From assembly GCA_007117255.1 (NCBI GenBank), contig SKGU01000017.1:1-10377 (forward strand): DNA of 10,377 nt, given 5' to 3'. The notes beneath the pieces were generated by a model. The model was given only the letters and a program-made list of their open reading frames with translations, did no database searches and was not told the DNA's origin. Every line of letters starts with the position of its first letter. Within the stretch, counting starts at the first letter, position 1. Shown piece after piece: positions 1-6,144 of the stretch. The stretch is from Natronohydrobacter sp. (GTDB lineage: Bacteria > Pseudomonadota > Alphaproteobacteria > Rhodobacterales > Rhodobacteraceae). A program made the translations under genes and the position numbers.

Positions 1-749
1 ACCGGAATGCCAGCCGCCGCCATATGCGCTTTGGCCTCGCCAATCGTGTATTCGCCGAAATGGAAGATCGACGCGGCCAATACAGCAGAGGCCCCCGCCA
101 CCGTCACCCCTTCGACCAGATGATCCAGATTGCCCACCCCGCCCGACGCGATCACGGGTATGCGTACCGCATCCACAATCGCGCGCGTCAGCGGCAGGTT
201 GAACCCCGCCCGCGTGCCGTCCCGGTCCATCGAGGTCAGCAGGATTTCCCCCGCCCCCTTGGCGGCAACAGTCCGTGCAAATTCCACTGCATCAATGCCC
301 GTCGGCTTGCGGCCCCCATGTGTGAAAATCTCCCATTTTCCAGGGCTGACAGTCTTGGCGTCGATCGCCACCACAATGCACTGACTGCCGAAGCGGTCTG
401 CTGCGCGGGCTACCACATCGGGGTCAGCCACGGCCGCAGAATTGAATGACACCTTGTCCGCGCCTGCCAGCAGCAATGCGCGCACATCCTCTGCACTGCG
501 CACGCCGCCGCCCACGGTTAGCGGCATGAAACAGTTTTCCGCCGTGCGCGTGACCAGATCGAACATTGTGCCGCGGTTTTCATGCGTGGCGTGAATGTCC
601 AGAAAGCACAGCTCGTCCGCGCCCGCTGCGTCATAGGCTTTGGCGGCCTCGACCGGATCGCCGGCATCGATCAGATCGACAAAATTCACGCCCTTGACCA
701 CGCGGCCATCAGCGACATCAAGGCAGGGGATGATACGAGTTTTCAACAT
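1..749 (-). CDS. hisF: Imidazole glycerol phosphate synthase cyclase subunit HisF (3' end cut by window edge)
   Basis: HisF is the cyclase subunit of the HisF-HisH complex. It uses ammonia from HisH to convert PRFAR into imidazole glycerol phosphate and AICAR, linking histidine and purine synthesis in the cytoplasm. The reverse strand from ATG 749 begins MLKTRIIPCLDVADGRVVKG, the typical HisF start. Asp11 (CLDV) and Asp130 (VVAIDAK) fall at the numbering of the two catalytic aspartates of the family. Phosphate-binding glycine stretches (TVGGGVRS near 78-85, ASGGVG further on) mark the two halves of the beta/alpha barrel. About 249 of the usual ~253 codons are present; the last visible residues are AAAGIPV, so only the extreme C-terminus and stop are missing. 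The start lacks a well-spaced Shine-Dalgarno (the nearest AGG is 13 bases away). The upstream gene is divergent, so hisF appears to be the first gene of its transcription unit here. Confidence 0.97.
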   Translation of the reverse strand, partial: MLKTRIIPCLDVADGRVVKGVNFVDLIDAGDPVEAAKAYDAAGADELCFLDIHATHENRGTMFDLVTRTAENCFMPLTVGGGVRSAEDVRALLLAGADKVSFNSAAVADPDVVARAADRFGSQCIVVAIDAKTVSPGKWEIFTHGGRKPTGIDAVEFARTVAAKGAGEILLTSMDRDGTRAGFNLPLTRAIVDAVRIPVIASGGVGNLDHLVEGVTVAGASAVLAASIFHFGEYTIGEAKAHMAAAGIP

Positions 750-812
750 GGCTTTGTCATAGCCTGTGGGTGCGGCCCGGAAAAGGGCGAATTGATGCGG
801 ATCAAGGACATC

Positions 813-832
813 CTTTGCGCTGTCCTGCAAAG
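813..832. repeat. Small inverted repeat in the hisF / dksA-like divergent gap
   Basis: CTTTGC at 813-818 and GCAAAG at 827-832 are perfect complements separated by eight bases. A second pair, AGGAC near 805-809 and GTCCT at 822-826, overlaps it, so two alternative hairpins are possible. The repeat lies in the 108-base space between two divergent start codons (749 and 858), where promoters for both genes should be. It could be an operator or a leader hairpin, or chance. I see no convincing -35/-10 pair in this gap in either direction. Confidence 0.3.
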
Positions 833-857
833 TTGTTCAGGTAAACTGGAGGGCACC

Positions 858-1175
858 ATGATCGATATCACCGAACGGCTTGCGCAACTGAAGGCACGTC
901 AGTTGGAATTGACCGCGCGCATGAGCTTCCTGGATCAGGAACTGTCCGAACATGGCAGCCCCGATTGGGAAGATAACGCGACCGAGCACGAAGATGACGA
1001 AACACTAGAGGCGCTGGGCCTCGCAGCGCAAGCCGAATTGCAGATGATTGATGCTGCGTTGAGCCGGATTGAAGCTGGTGAATACGGGTTTTGTGTCAAA
1101 TGTGGTGTGGAAATCCTGGCCGCGCGTCTGGACCTGTTGCCAGCAACCCCATTCTGCCGCGATTGCGCGCAATAA
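858..1175 (+). CDS. Short DksA/TraR-family C4 zinc-finger transcription factor
   Basis: DksA-family proteins enter the secondary channel of RNA polymerase and, usually with ppGpp, alter promoter output during starvation. The 105-residue product has an N-terminal alpha-helical, coiled-coil-like region (about 1-75) and a C-terminal four-cysteine zinc site: Cys79 and Cys82 (FCVKCG), Cys100 and Cys103 (FCRDCA). The helical hairpin tip carries DWEDNA (36-41), which fits the D-x-x-D-x-A tip motif needed for DksA activity in E. coli, so this looks like an active regulator. It is shorter than E. coli DksA (about 150 residues), lacking much of the N-terminal region. I chose ATG 858 because GGAGGG at 848-853 is a good ribosome site and homology begins there; the frame is open upstream to 582, but that part lies over hisF and its upstream gap. 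prfC follows 36 bases downstream. Short homologues of this kind are known in Rhodobacter. It could be annotated simply as a TraR/DksA zinc-finger protein. Confidence 0.9.
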   Translation: MIDITERLAQLKARQLELTARMSFLDQELSEHGSPDWEDNATEHEDDETLEALGLAAQAELQMIDAALSRIEAGEYGFCVKCGVEILAARLDLLPATPFCRDCAQ

Positions 1176-1176
1176 C

Positions 1177-1205
1177 TTGCGTGGGCGCGCGACTGGTTCT
1201 ATACG
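1177..1205 (+). promoter_or_regulatory. Candidate prfC promoter giving a leaderless mRNA
   Basis: TTGCGT (1177-1182) and TATACG (1200-1205) are separated by 17 bases. The -10-like element matches TATAAT at four positions; the -35 matches only TTG. A start about seven bases after the -10 would fall at or next to the prfC ATG (1212), and there is no Shine-Dalgarno sequence in the gap. This is inference from sequence only; readthrough from the dksA-like gene is the alternative. Confidence 0.4.
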
Positions 1206-1211
1206 CGCGCC
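1184..1211 (+). repeat. GC-only hairpin abutting the prfC start codon
   Basis: GGCGCGCG (1184-1191) is perfectly complementary to CGCGCGCC (1204-1211), with a 12-base loop. The second arm ends immediately before ATG 1212. In a transcript read through from the upstream dksA-like gene, this 8-bp all-GC stem would occupy the ribosome standby region of prfC. No run of T follows, so it is not an obvious intrinsic terminator. Its arms also overlap the -10 element of the candidate prfC promoter. Confidence 0.45.
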
Positions 1212-2819
1212 ATGTTGGATCAATCCTCGAACCGCCCCGAATTGCCGCCGGAAATAGCCCGGCGACGCACCTTTGCCATCATCTCGCACCCCGATGCGGG
1301 CAAGACCACGCTGACTGAGAAATTCCTTCTCTTCGGTGGTGCAATCCAGATGGCAGGGCAGGTGCGCGCCAAAGGTGAGGCACGGCGTACCCGATCTGAC
1401 TTCATGCAGATGGAAAAAGATCGTGGTATCTCGGTTTCGGCCTCTGCCATGTCGTTTGATTTCGCGCAATATCGCTACAATCTGGTCGATACTCCCGGCC
1501 ATTCGGATTTTTCTGAAGACACCTACCGCACCCTGACTGCGGTGGATGCCGCCATCATGGTGATTGATGGTGCCAAGGGGGTTGAAAGCCAGACCCGCAA
1601 ACTGTTCGAAGTCTGTCGCTTGCGCGATCTGCCGATCCTGACTTTCTGCAACAAGATGGACCGCGAAAGCCGCGAAACCTTCGATATTATTGACGAAATT
1701 CAACAAAACCTCGCTATTGACGTAACGCCCGCAAGCTGGCCCATCGGTACCGGCGCAGAGTTTATCGGCTGTTATGATTTGCTGCGCGACCGGCTGGAAC
1801 TGATGGACCGGGCGGATCGAAACAAACGCGGCGAATCGATCGTGCTCAACGGGCTGGACGATCCGGCGATGGAAGCGCATGTGCCCGCCGATCTTCTGGC
1901 GAAACTGCGTGAAGAGGTCGAGATGGCGCGCGAATTGCTGCCGCCGCTCAATCCGCAATCCGTGCTCGAAGGGCATCTGACCCCGATCTGGTTCGGCTCT
2001 GCGATTAATTCATTCGGTGTCAAGGAACTGATGGAAGGGATCGCGAGTTATGCGCCCCAACCCCAGATCCAAAAGGCAGAATCGCGGCAGGTCGCTCCGG
2101 AAGAAGGCAAGGTGTCTGGCTTTGTTTTCAAGGTTCAGGCCAATATGGACCCCAAACATCGTGACCGCGTGGCCTTTGTGCGTCTGGCCTCCGGCCATTT
2201 TGAACGTGGGATGAAACTGACGCATGTGCGCTCGAAAAAACAGATGACTGTGGCCAGCCCGGTGCTGTTTCTGGCCGCCGACCGTGAATTGGCCGAAGAA
2301 GCTTGGGCCGGGGATATCATCGGCATTCCGAACCACGGCCAGTTGCGTATCGGGGATGCGCTGACCGAAGGTGAGGCGCTGCGCTTCACGGGCATCCCGT
2401 CTTTTGCGCCGGAACTGCTGCAAGCCTGCCGCGCGGGCGATCCGATGAAGGCCAAGCATCTGGACAAGGCACTGATGCAATTCGCCGAAGAAGGCGCGGC
2501 CAAGGTGTTCAAGCCTGTCTTCGGCTCTGGCTTCATCGTCGGTGTTGTGGGGCAGTTGCAATTCGAGGTTCTGGCCAGCCGGATCGAACTGGAATACGGC
2601 CTGCCGGTCCGGTTCGAGCCGACGCAATTCACCTCCGCCCGCTGGGTCATGGGTGACAAGCTGGCAGTTGAGAAATTCGCCGCCGCCAACAAGCAGCATA
2701 TGGCCGAAGACAGCGATGGCGACCCGGTCTTCATGACTCGTCTGCAATGGGATATCGACAGGGTGGCGCGCGACTATCCCGATGTGCGTCTGACCGCGAC
2801 CAAGGACATGATGGTCTGA
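1212..2819 (+). CDS. prfC: Peptide chain release factor 3 (RF3)
   Basis: RF3 is a translational GTPase that removes RF1 or RF2 from the ribosome after peptide release. The 535-residue protein has the full length of the family (E. coli RF3 is 529). The G domain shows the P-loop SHPDAGKTT (25-33), switch I RGIS (71-74), DTPGH (93-97), NKMD (147-150) and GSAIN (262-266). Domains II and III follow, with family-typical stretches such as KVQANMDPKHRDRVAF and VVGQLQFEV. MQMEKDRGISVSASAM distinguishes RF3 from EF-G and LepA. The start is ATG 1212: the protein begins with the usual ~15-residue lead-in to the RRRTFAIISHPDAGK segment, and no in-frame start upstream has a ribosome site. There is no Shine-Dalgarno; a TATA-like -10 element and a GC hairpin precede the ATG. 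The gene converges with lexA 82 bases downstream. Confidence 0.97.
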   Translation: MLDQSSNRPELPPEIARRRTFAIISHPDAGKTTLTEKFLLFGGAIQMAGQVRAKGEARRTRSDFMQMEKDRGISVSASAMSFDFAQYRYNLVDTPGHSDFSEDTYRTLTAVDAAIMVIDGAKGVESQTRKLFEVCRLRDLPILTFCNKMDRESRETFDIIDEIQQNLAIDVTPASWPIGTGAEFIGCYDLLRDRLELMDRADRNKRGESIVLNGLDDPAMEAHVPADLLAKLREEVEMARELLPPLNPQSVLEGHLTPIWFGSAINSFGVKELMEGIASYAPQPQIQKAESRQVAPEEGKVSGFVFKVQANMDPKHRDRVAFVRLASGHFERGMKLTHVRSKKQMTVASPVLFLAADRELAEEAWAGDIIGIPNHGQLRIGDALTEGEALRFTGIPSFAPELLQACRAGDPMKAKHLDKALMQFAEEGAAKVFKPVFGSGFIVGVVGQLQFEVLASRIELEYGLPVRFEPTQFTSARWVMGDKLAVEKFAAANKQHMAEDSDGDPVFMTRLQWDIDRVARDYPDVRLTATKDMMV

Positions 2820-2857
2820 TGCGCCGCGATTGTGCGCCAAGACATGGAAGTGGTGAT

Positions 2858-2887
2858 GTAGGGTGCGTGGTGTACCACGCACCTTAC
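2858..2887. repeat. Strong palindrome between convergent prfC and lexA (possible bidirectional terminator or REP-like element)
   Basis: GGTGCGTGGT (2862-2871) and ACCACGCACC (2874-2883) are perfect complements around a 2-base centre. Flanking GTA (2858-2860) and TAC (2885-2887) extend the stem to about 14 bp with one G.U pair at 2861/2884. It lies between two converging genes, the place for a bidirectional terminator, but neither side has a T-run. The GTAGGGTGCG...CGCACC form resembles dispersed palindromes I recall from many proteobacterial genomes, so a REP-like element is an alternative. The rest of the 82-base gap holds nothing I recognise. Confidence 0.55.
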
Positions 2888-2901
2888 GGCGAGCTTCCGC
2901 G

Positions 2902-3594
2902 TCAATAGCTGCGGATCAGCCCGACAAGACGCCCCTGAACCTGAACCTGATCATCCCGTAGCATGCGCGTCTCGTAAGCCGGGTTCGCCGCTTCCAGCGC
3001 AATCATGCCATTCTGGCGACGGAAGCGCTTCAGCGTCGCTTCCAGACCTTCGACCAAAGCAACAACGATATCACCGTTATCTGCGGTATCCTGTTCCCGG
3101 ATCACCACGATATCCCCATCATTGATGCCCAGATCGATCATGGAATCGCCCTGCACTTCAAGCGCGTAATGGCTGGACTTTCCGCGCAGCATTGACCCCG
3201 GCACGGCGATATCACGCACAACTTCGCTGATTGCCTCAATCGGCGTGCCTGCCGCGATCCGGCCCATGATGGGCAGCGTCAATGCCGCCGCTTCGACAGG
3301 CATGGCTTGGGCAGGTGGTTTGGGTTTGTCTTTCGCACCCCCGTCGATCACACGCACCTCGTTGCCCTGCTTCGACAGCGCGTCAGGCAGTTTCAGCACC
3401 TCGATCGCGCGGGCGCGGTGTGGCAGGCGCCGAATGAAGCCACGTTCCTCAAGCGCCGTGATCAGGCGATGAATGCCAGACTTGGACCGCAGATCCAGCG
3501 CATCTTTCATCTCATCGAATGACGGCGCGACCCCTTCGGCTTCCATCCGTGTATGGATGAGTTTGAGTAGGTCAATCTGCTTGCGTGTCAGCAT
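2902..3594 (-). CDS. lexA: LexA SOS-response repressor/autoprotease
   Basis: LexA represses DNA-damage genes and cleaves itself when stimulated by RecA filaments. The 230-residue protein has an N-terminal winged helix (about 1-65; SFDEMKDALDLRSKSGIHRL is the recognition region). A linker of about 30 residues rich in Lys and Pro follows, then the S24 peptidase domain. The cleavage bond is Ala115-Gly116 (GRIAAGTP), the nucleophile Ser151 (GDSM) and the general base Lys189 (EATLKRF). It is longer than E. coli LexA (202) because of the linker, as is common in alphaproteobacteria. The ATG at 3594 has AGGGAG (complement of 3602-3607) seven bases upstream. It lies 79 bases downstream of moeA on the same strand, and that gap holds a promoter with an SOS box, so it is probably autoregulated and possibly also read from the trp-mo operon. 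Confidence 0.98.
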   Translation of the reverse strand: MLTRKQIDLLKLIHTRMEAEGVAPSFDEMKDALDLRSKSGIHRLITALEERGFIRRLPHRARAIEVLKLPDALSKQGNEVRVIDGGAKDKPKPPAQAMPVEAAALTLPIMGRIAAGTPIEAISEVVRDIAVPGSMLRGKSSHYALEVQGDSMIDLGINDGDIVVIREQDTADNGDIVVALVEGLEATLKRFRRQNGMIALEAANPAYETRMLRDDQVQVQGRLVGLIRSY

Positions 3595-3639
3595 AAGCGT
3601 GCTCCCTGACTAGGCCACCGCCCCACATATTCACATTAT

Positions 3640-3654
3640 GTTCTAACTCTGTTC
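3640..3654. promoter_or_regulatory. LexA operator (SOS box), GTTC-N7-GTTC
   Basis: GTTCTAACTCTGTTC at 3640-3654 is an exact match to the direct-repeat SOS box established for alphaproteobacteria such as Rhodobacter (GTTC-N7-GTTC). A third GTTC lies at 3659-3662, spaced four bases from the second. The operator is 45 bases upstream of the lexA ATG and overlaps the -10 element of the lexA promoter, which explains autorepression. Confidence 0.9.
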
Positions 3655-3668
3655 CAGTGTTCTGTCAA
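3640..3668 (-). promoter_or_regulatory. lexA promoter
   Basis: On the minus strand, TTGACA (complement of 3663-3668) is a perfect -35 element. A 17-base spacer leads to TAGAAC (complement of 3640-3645), a 4/6 match to the -10 consensus. Transcription should begin near 3633, giving a leader of roughly 39 bases before ATG 3594. The -10 coincides with one half-site of the SOS box, so LexA binding would exclude RNA polymerase. The -35 lies just five bases past the moeA stop codon. Confidence 0.75.
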
Positions 3669-3673
3669 CAGGA

Positions 3674-4846
3674 TCACAAAGCGATATACCGCATTTGTTC
3701 ACCCGCCTTGCGTGGTCCGTCCTGCGCAGGGTGGATCAGTAGCGCCGTGGCGCTGCACAACACACTCAGAAGCGCGCTGTCCTGACTGGACAGAGGCGTA
3801 ATGCTGGGGCCGGGACCAAGGGTCGCGCGCATGAAATGCGTTCGCGGGCCGTTCGCGGGCAGGTCCACGGTCAGTTCTGCGGTGGCCGTGGGCAGCGGGT
3901 AGGCCCCAAGCCCCTGCATCGCGCGCAAAGCAGGCCGCAGAAACAGCTGGGCGCACACGATGGAGGAGACCGGGTTGCCCGGCAGACCAAGCAGCATCGA
4001 ACCGCCCATCCTGCCAGCCATCAGCGGTTTGCCGGGGCGCATTGCGACCTTATAGAACGACCGCACCGCACCCAGGCTTTCCGCCACTGGTCCGACCAGA
4101 TCATGGTCGCCCACTGAGGCCCCGCCAATGGTCACGATCAGATCAGCGCCAGCGGCCAGTTCAAAGACTGCCCGCAAGCTTGCTTCCGTGTCCGCTGCGA
4201 TCGGCAGAATGCGCGCCGTTGCCCCCTCGGCTTCTGCCAAGGCTTTGATTGCATAGGTATTTGACGCAATGATCTGATCAGGGCGGGGCGTCTCACCGGG
4301 CATGACAAGCTCATCACCCGTGGCAATGATTGCCACATCGGGGCGCTTGGCCACAGTGACGCGCGCGCAGTTCATCGCCGCCAGAAGCGAGACCTCAGAC
4401 CCCGTCAATCGACGCGGGGCGCTGATCTGATCACCGGCACGGAAATCCTGACCCTGCGGGCGGATATTCGCACCTTCTGCAATCGCGCTGGTCAGAGTGA
4501 TCCCCTCCCCATCGCGAGTGGTATCTTCCTGAATGACGACGGAATTCGTCCCATCCGGCACAGGCGCACCCGTAAAGATGCGCACTGCTTCACCCGGCTT
4601 GACGGCACCGTCAAAAGCGTGACCGGCAGCAGCTTGCCCGATAACGTGCAGGCGTGTTCCGGCAGCGACGGGACCATTAACCGCATAGCCATCCATTGCG
4701 GATGCCGCAAAAGGCGGCTGGTCGCGTTCGGCCCGTGCGGATTGCCGCAAGATGCGTCCAGCTGCGTGCTCCAGCGTCACCTCTTCCGTGCCCTGCGGTG
4801 TAATCAACTCGAACACCCGGCTCAGCGCATCTTCGACCGAGATCAC
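3674..4846 (-). CDS. moeA: Molybdopterin molybdenumtransferase MoeA
   Basis: MoeA inserts molybdate into adenylylated molybdopterin to give active molybdenum cofactor. The 390-residue product shows family motifs in order: PPFAASAMDGYA (44-55), the RIFTGAPVPDG stretch (89-99), ATGDEL (176-181), SN (195-196), GGASVGDHD (241-249), MRPGKP (269-274) and GLPGNPVSS (288-296). Length is close to E. coli MoeA (411). Position 101, often Asp after the TGAPxPxG motif, is Asn here. The start is GTG at 4846, overlapping the moaC stop by four bases (GTGA). GAGG (complement of 4854-4857) lies seven bases upstream, inside moaC, so translation is probably coupled to moaC. Its stop is 79 bases before lexA. Confidence 0.96.
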   Translation of the reverse strand: MISVEDALSRVFELITPQGTEEVTLEHAAGRILRQSARAERDQPPFAASAMDGYAVNGPVAAGTRLHVIGQAAAGHAFDGAVKPGEAVRIFTGAPVPDGTNSVVIQEDTTRDGEGITLTSAIAEGANIRPQGQDFRAGDQISAPRRLTGSEVSLLAAMNCARVTVAKRPDVAIIATGDELVMPGETPRPDQIIASNTYAIKALAEAEGATARILPIAADTEASLRAVFELAAGADLIVTIGGASVGDHDLVGPVAESLGAVRSFYKVAMRPGKPLMAGRMGGSMLLGLPGNPVSSIVCAQLFLRPALRAMQGLGAYPLPTATAELTVDLPANGPRTHFMRATLGPGPSITPLSSQDSALLSVLCSATALLIHPAQDGPRKAGEQMRYIAL

Positions 4847-5322
4847 GGCGCGGCCTCGTAGCGCCCGGATTTGCCGCCGTCTTTCAGCACAACCCGTGTG
4901 CCCGTGATGGTCATGGATTTCTCTGCCGCCTTGAGCATGTCATAGACCGTCAGCGCCGCGACCGAGGCCGCTGTGAGCGCTTCCATCTCCACCCCCGTCT
5001 GGCCAGTGGTGCGCACTTCGGCTCGGATGCGCACGCCCGGCAGTTCCGGGTCTGGCGTCAGATCGACCGAAACCTTGGTGATCGGCAGTGGATGGCACAG
5101 CGGGATCAGATCAGCACAGCGCTTGGCCCCCATGATCCCCGCCAATCGCGCAACGCCCAGAACATCGCCTTTTTTCGCCCGTCCCTCGATAATCAGGGCC
5201 AGTGTTTCAGGCAGCATATGGACAGCGCTTTCGGCCACAGCAACCCGCGCGGTATGGGACTTTTGCGACACGTCAACCATATGCGCATGCCCGTCAGCGT
5301 CAAAATGTGTCAGTTTCTCCAC
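4843..5322 (-). CDS. moaC: Cyclic pyranopterin monophosphate synthase MoaC
   Basis: MoaC converts the 3',8-cyclo-GTP made by MoaA into cyclic pyranopterin monophosphate, the first stable intermediate of molybdenum cofactor. The 159-residue protein carries THFDADGHAHMVDVS (5-19), Lys51, DLIPLCHPLPIT (71-82, with His77), GVEMEALTAAS (110-120), Asp128 and Lys131, and KDGGKSGRY near the C-terminus. With the GTG at 5322 as residue 1, these numbers coincide with those of E. coli MoaC (161 residues), which supports that start. The open frame extends 13 codons further upstream, but that part lies in trpC and lacks homology. AGAGG (complement of 5329-5333) is six bases upstream of the GTG. The GTG follows the trpC stop by one base and the 3' end overlaps moeA by four bases. 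MoaA is not in this window. Confidence 0.96.
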   Translation of the reverse strand: MEKLTHFDADGHAHMVDVSQKSHTARVAVAESAVHMLPETLALIIEGRAKKGDVLGVARLAGIMGAKRCADLIPLCHPLPITKVSVDLTPDPELPGVRIRAEVRTTGQTGVEMEALTAASVAALTVYDMLKAAEKSMTITGTRVVLKDGGKSGRYEAAP

Positions 5323-5323
5323 A

Positions 5324-6130
5324 TCACACCTCTGCCGGCACGGGGTTGGCCAAAAGCGCACGGGTTGCCCCTACGACATCTTCCTGCCGCATCAGGCTTT
5401 CGCCAATCAGGAAGCTGCGCGCGCCAAAACCCGCCAGATCAGCCAGATCATCAGGGGTGTAAATCCCGCTTTCGGCAATCAGCCGCTTGCCTTCAGGGAC
5501 CAGTTTCGACAGACGCCGCGTGGTTTCCAGCGTGACCTCGAAGGTCTTCAGGTTGCGGTTATTCACCCCCAGCAGTGACGATTTCAGCGCCAAAGCGCGC
5601 TCAAGTTCATCTTCATCATGCACTTCGACCAGCACATCCATGCCCCAGCCAAAGGCCGCATCTTCCAATTCCTGCGCCTGCGCGTCCGAGACTGAGGCCA
5701 TGATGATCAGAATGCAATCGCCATGCAGCGCGCGGGCCTCTGCCACCTGATAGATGTCATACATGAAATCCTTGCGCAGCGCGGGCAGGGCAGTCGCTTC
5801 GCGCGCTGCGGTCAGAAACGCATCCGCGCCCTGAAAACTGGGAGTGTCCGTCAGCACGCTCAGACAGGTCGCGCCGCCCGCTTCATAGGCGCGTGCCAGT
5901 CCGGGCGGGTCGAAATCCGCCCGGATCAACCCCTTGGAGGGGCTGGCTTTCTTGATCTCGGCAATCAGCCCGTAGCCCGTGGCTTCGGCCCGCGCCAGCG
6001 CATCGGCAAAGCCGCGCGGGGCAGGGGCCGCGCGGGCCGCGTCCTCGACCCCCGCCAGCGGGCGCGCGGCCTTGCGGGCGGCAACCTCTTCCAGCTTGTA
6101 GGCTTTGATCTTGTCCAGAATGGTGGCCAT
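5324..6130 (-). CDS. trpC: Indole-3-glycerol phosphate synthase TrpC
   Basis: TrpC closes the ring of CdRP to give indole-3-glycerol phosphate, the fourth step of tryptophan synthesis. The 268-residue product is a single-domain beta/alpha barrel, without the TrpF fusion of enterobacteria. Active-site residues are in expected places: Glu58 and Lys60 (IAEIKKASPSKG), Lys120 (LRKDF), Glu169 (LVEVHDEDEL), Asn190 (GVNNRNL), Glu220 and Ser221 (IAESGI). The ATG at 6130 has GGAGG (complement of 6136-6140) five bases away, the best ribosome site in the operon. It lies 14 bases after trpD and one base before moaC. Confidence 0.98.
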   Translation of the reverse strand: MATILDKIKAYKLEEVAARKAARPLAGVEDAARAAPAPRGFADALARAEATGYGLIAEIKKASPSKGLIRADFDPPGLARAYEAGGATCLSVLTDTPSFQGADAFLTAAREATALPALRKDFMYDIYQVAEARALHGDCILIIMASVSDAQAQELEDAAFGWGMDVLVEVHDEDELERALALKSSLLGVNNRNLKTFEVTLETTRRLSKLVPEGKRLIAESGIYTPDDLADLAGFGARSFLIGESLMRQEDVVGATRALLANPVPAEV

Positions 6131-6144
6131 TTCGCCCTCCGAAT

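Noticed and set aside
582..857. Upstream extension of the DksA-like frame to an ATG at 582
   Set aside because: It lies over hisF and the divergent gap, has no family similarity, and a good ribosome site (GGAGGG) precedes the ATG at 858.
1005..1976. 323-codon open frame on the minus strand
   Set aside because: It is antisense to prfC and the DksA-like gene, both clearly real; its composition (Arg/His/Gln-rich) is typical of a shadow frame in GC-rich DNA.
2010..2882. 290-codon open frame on the minus strand
   Set aside because: Antisense shadow of prfC with no recognisable domain.
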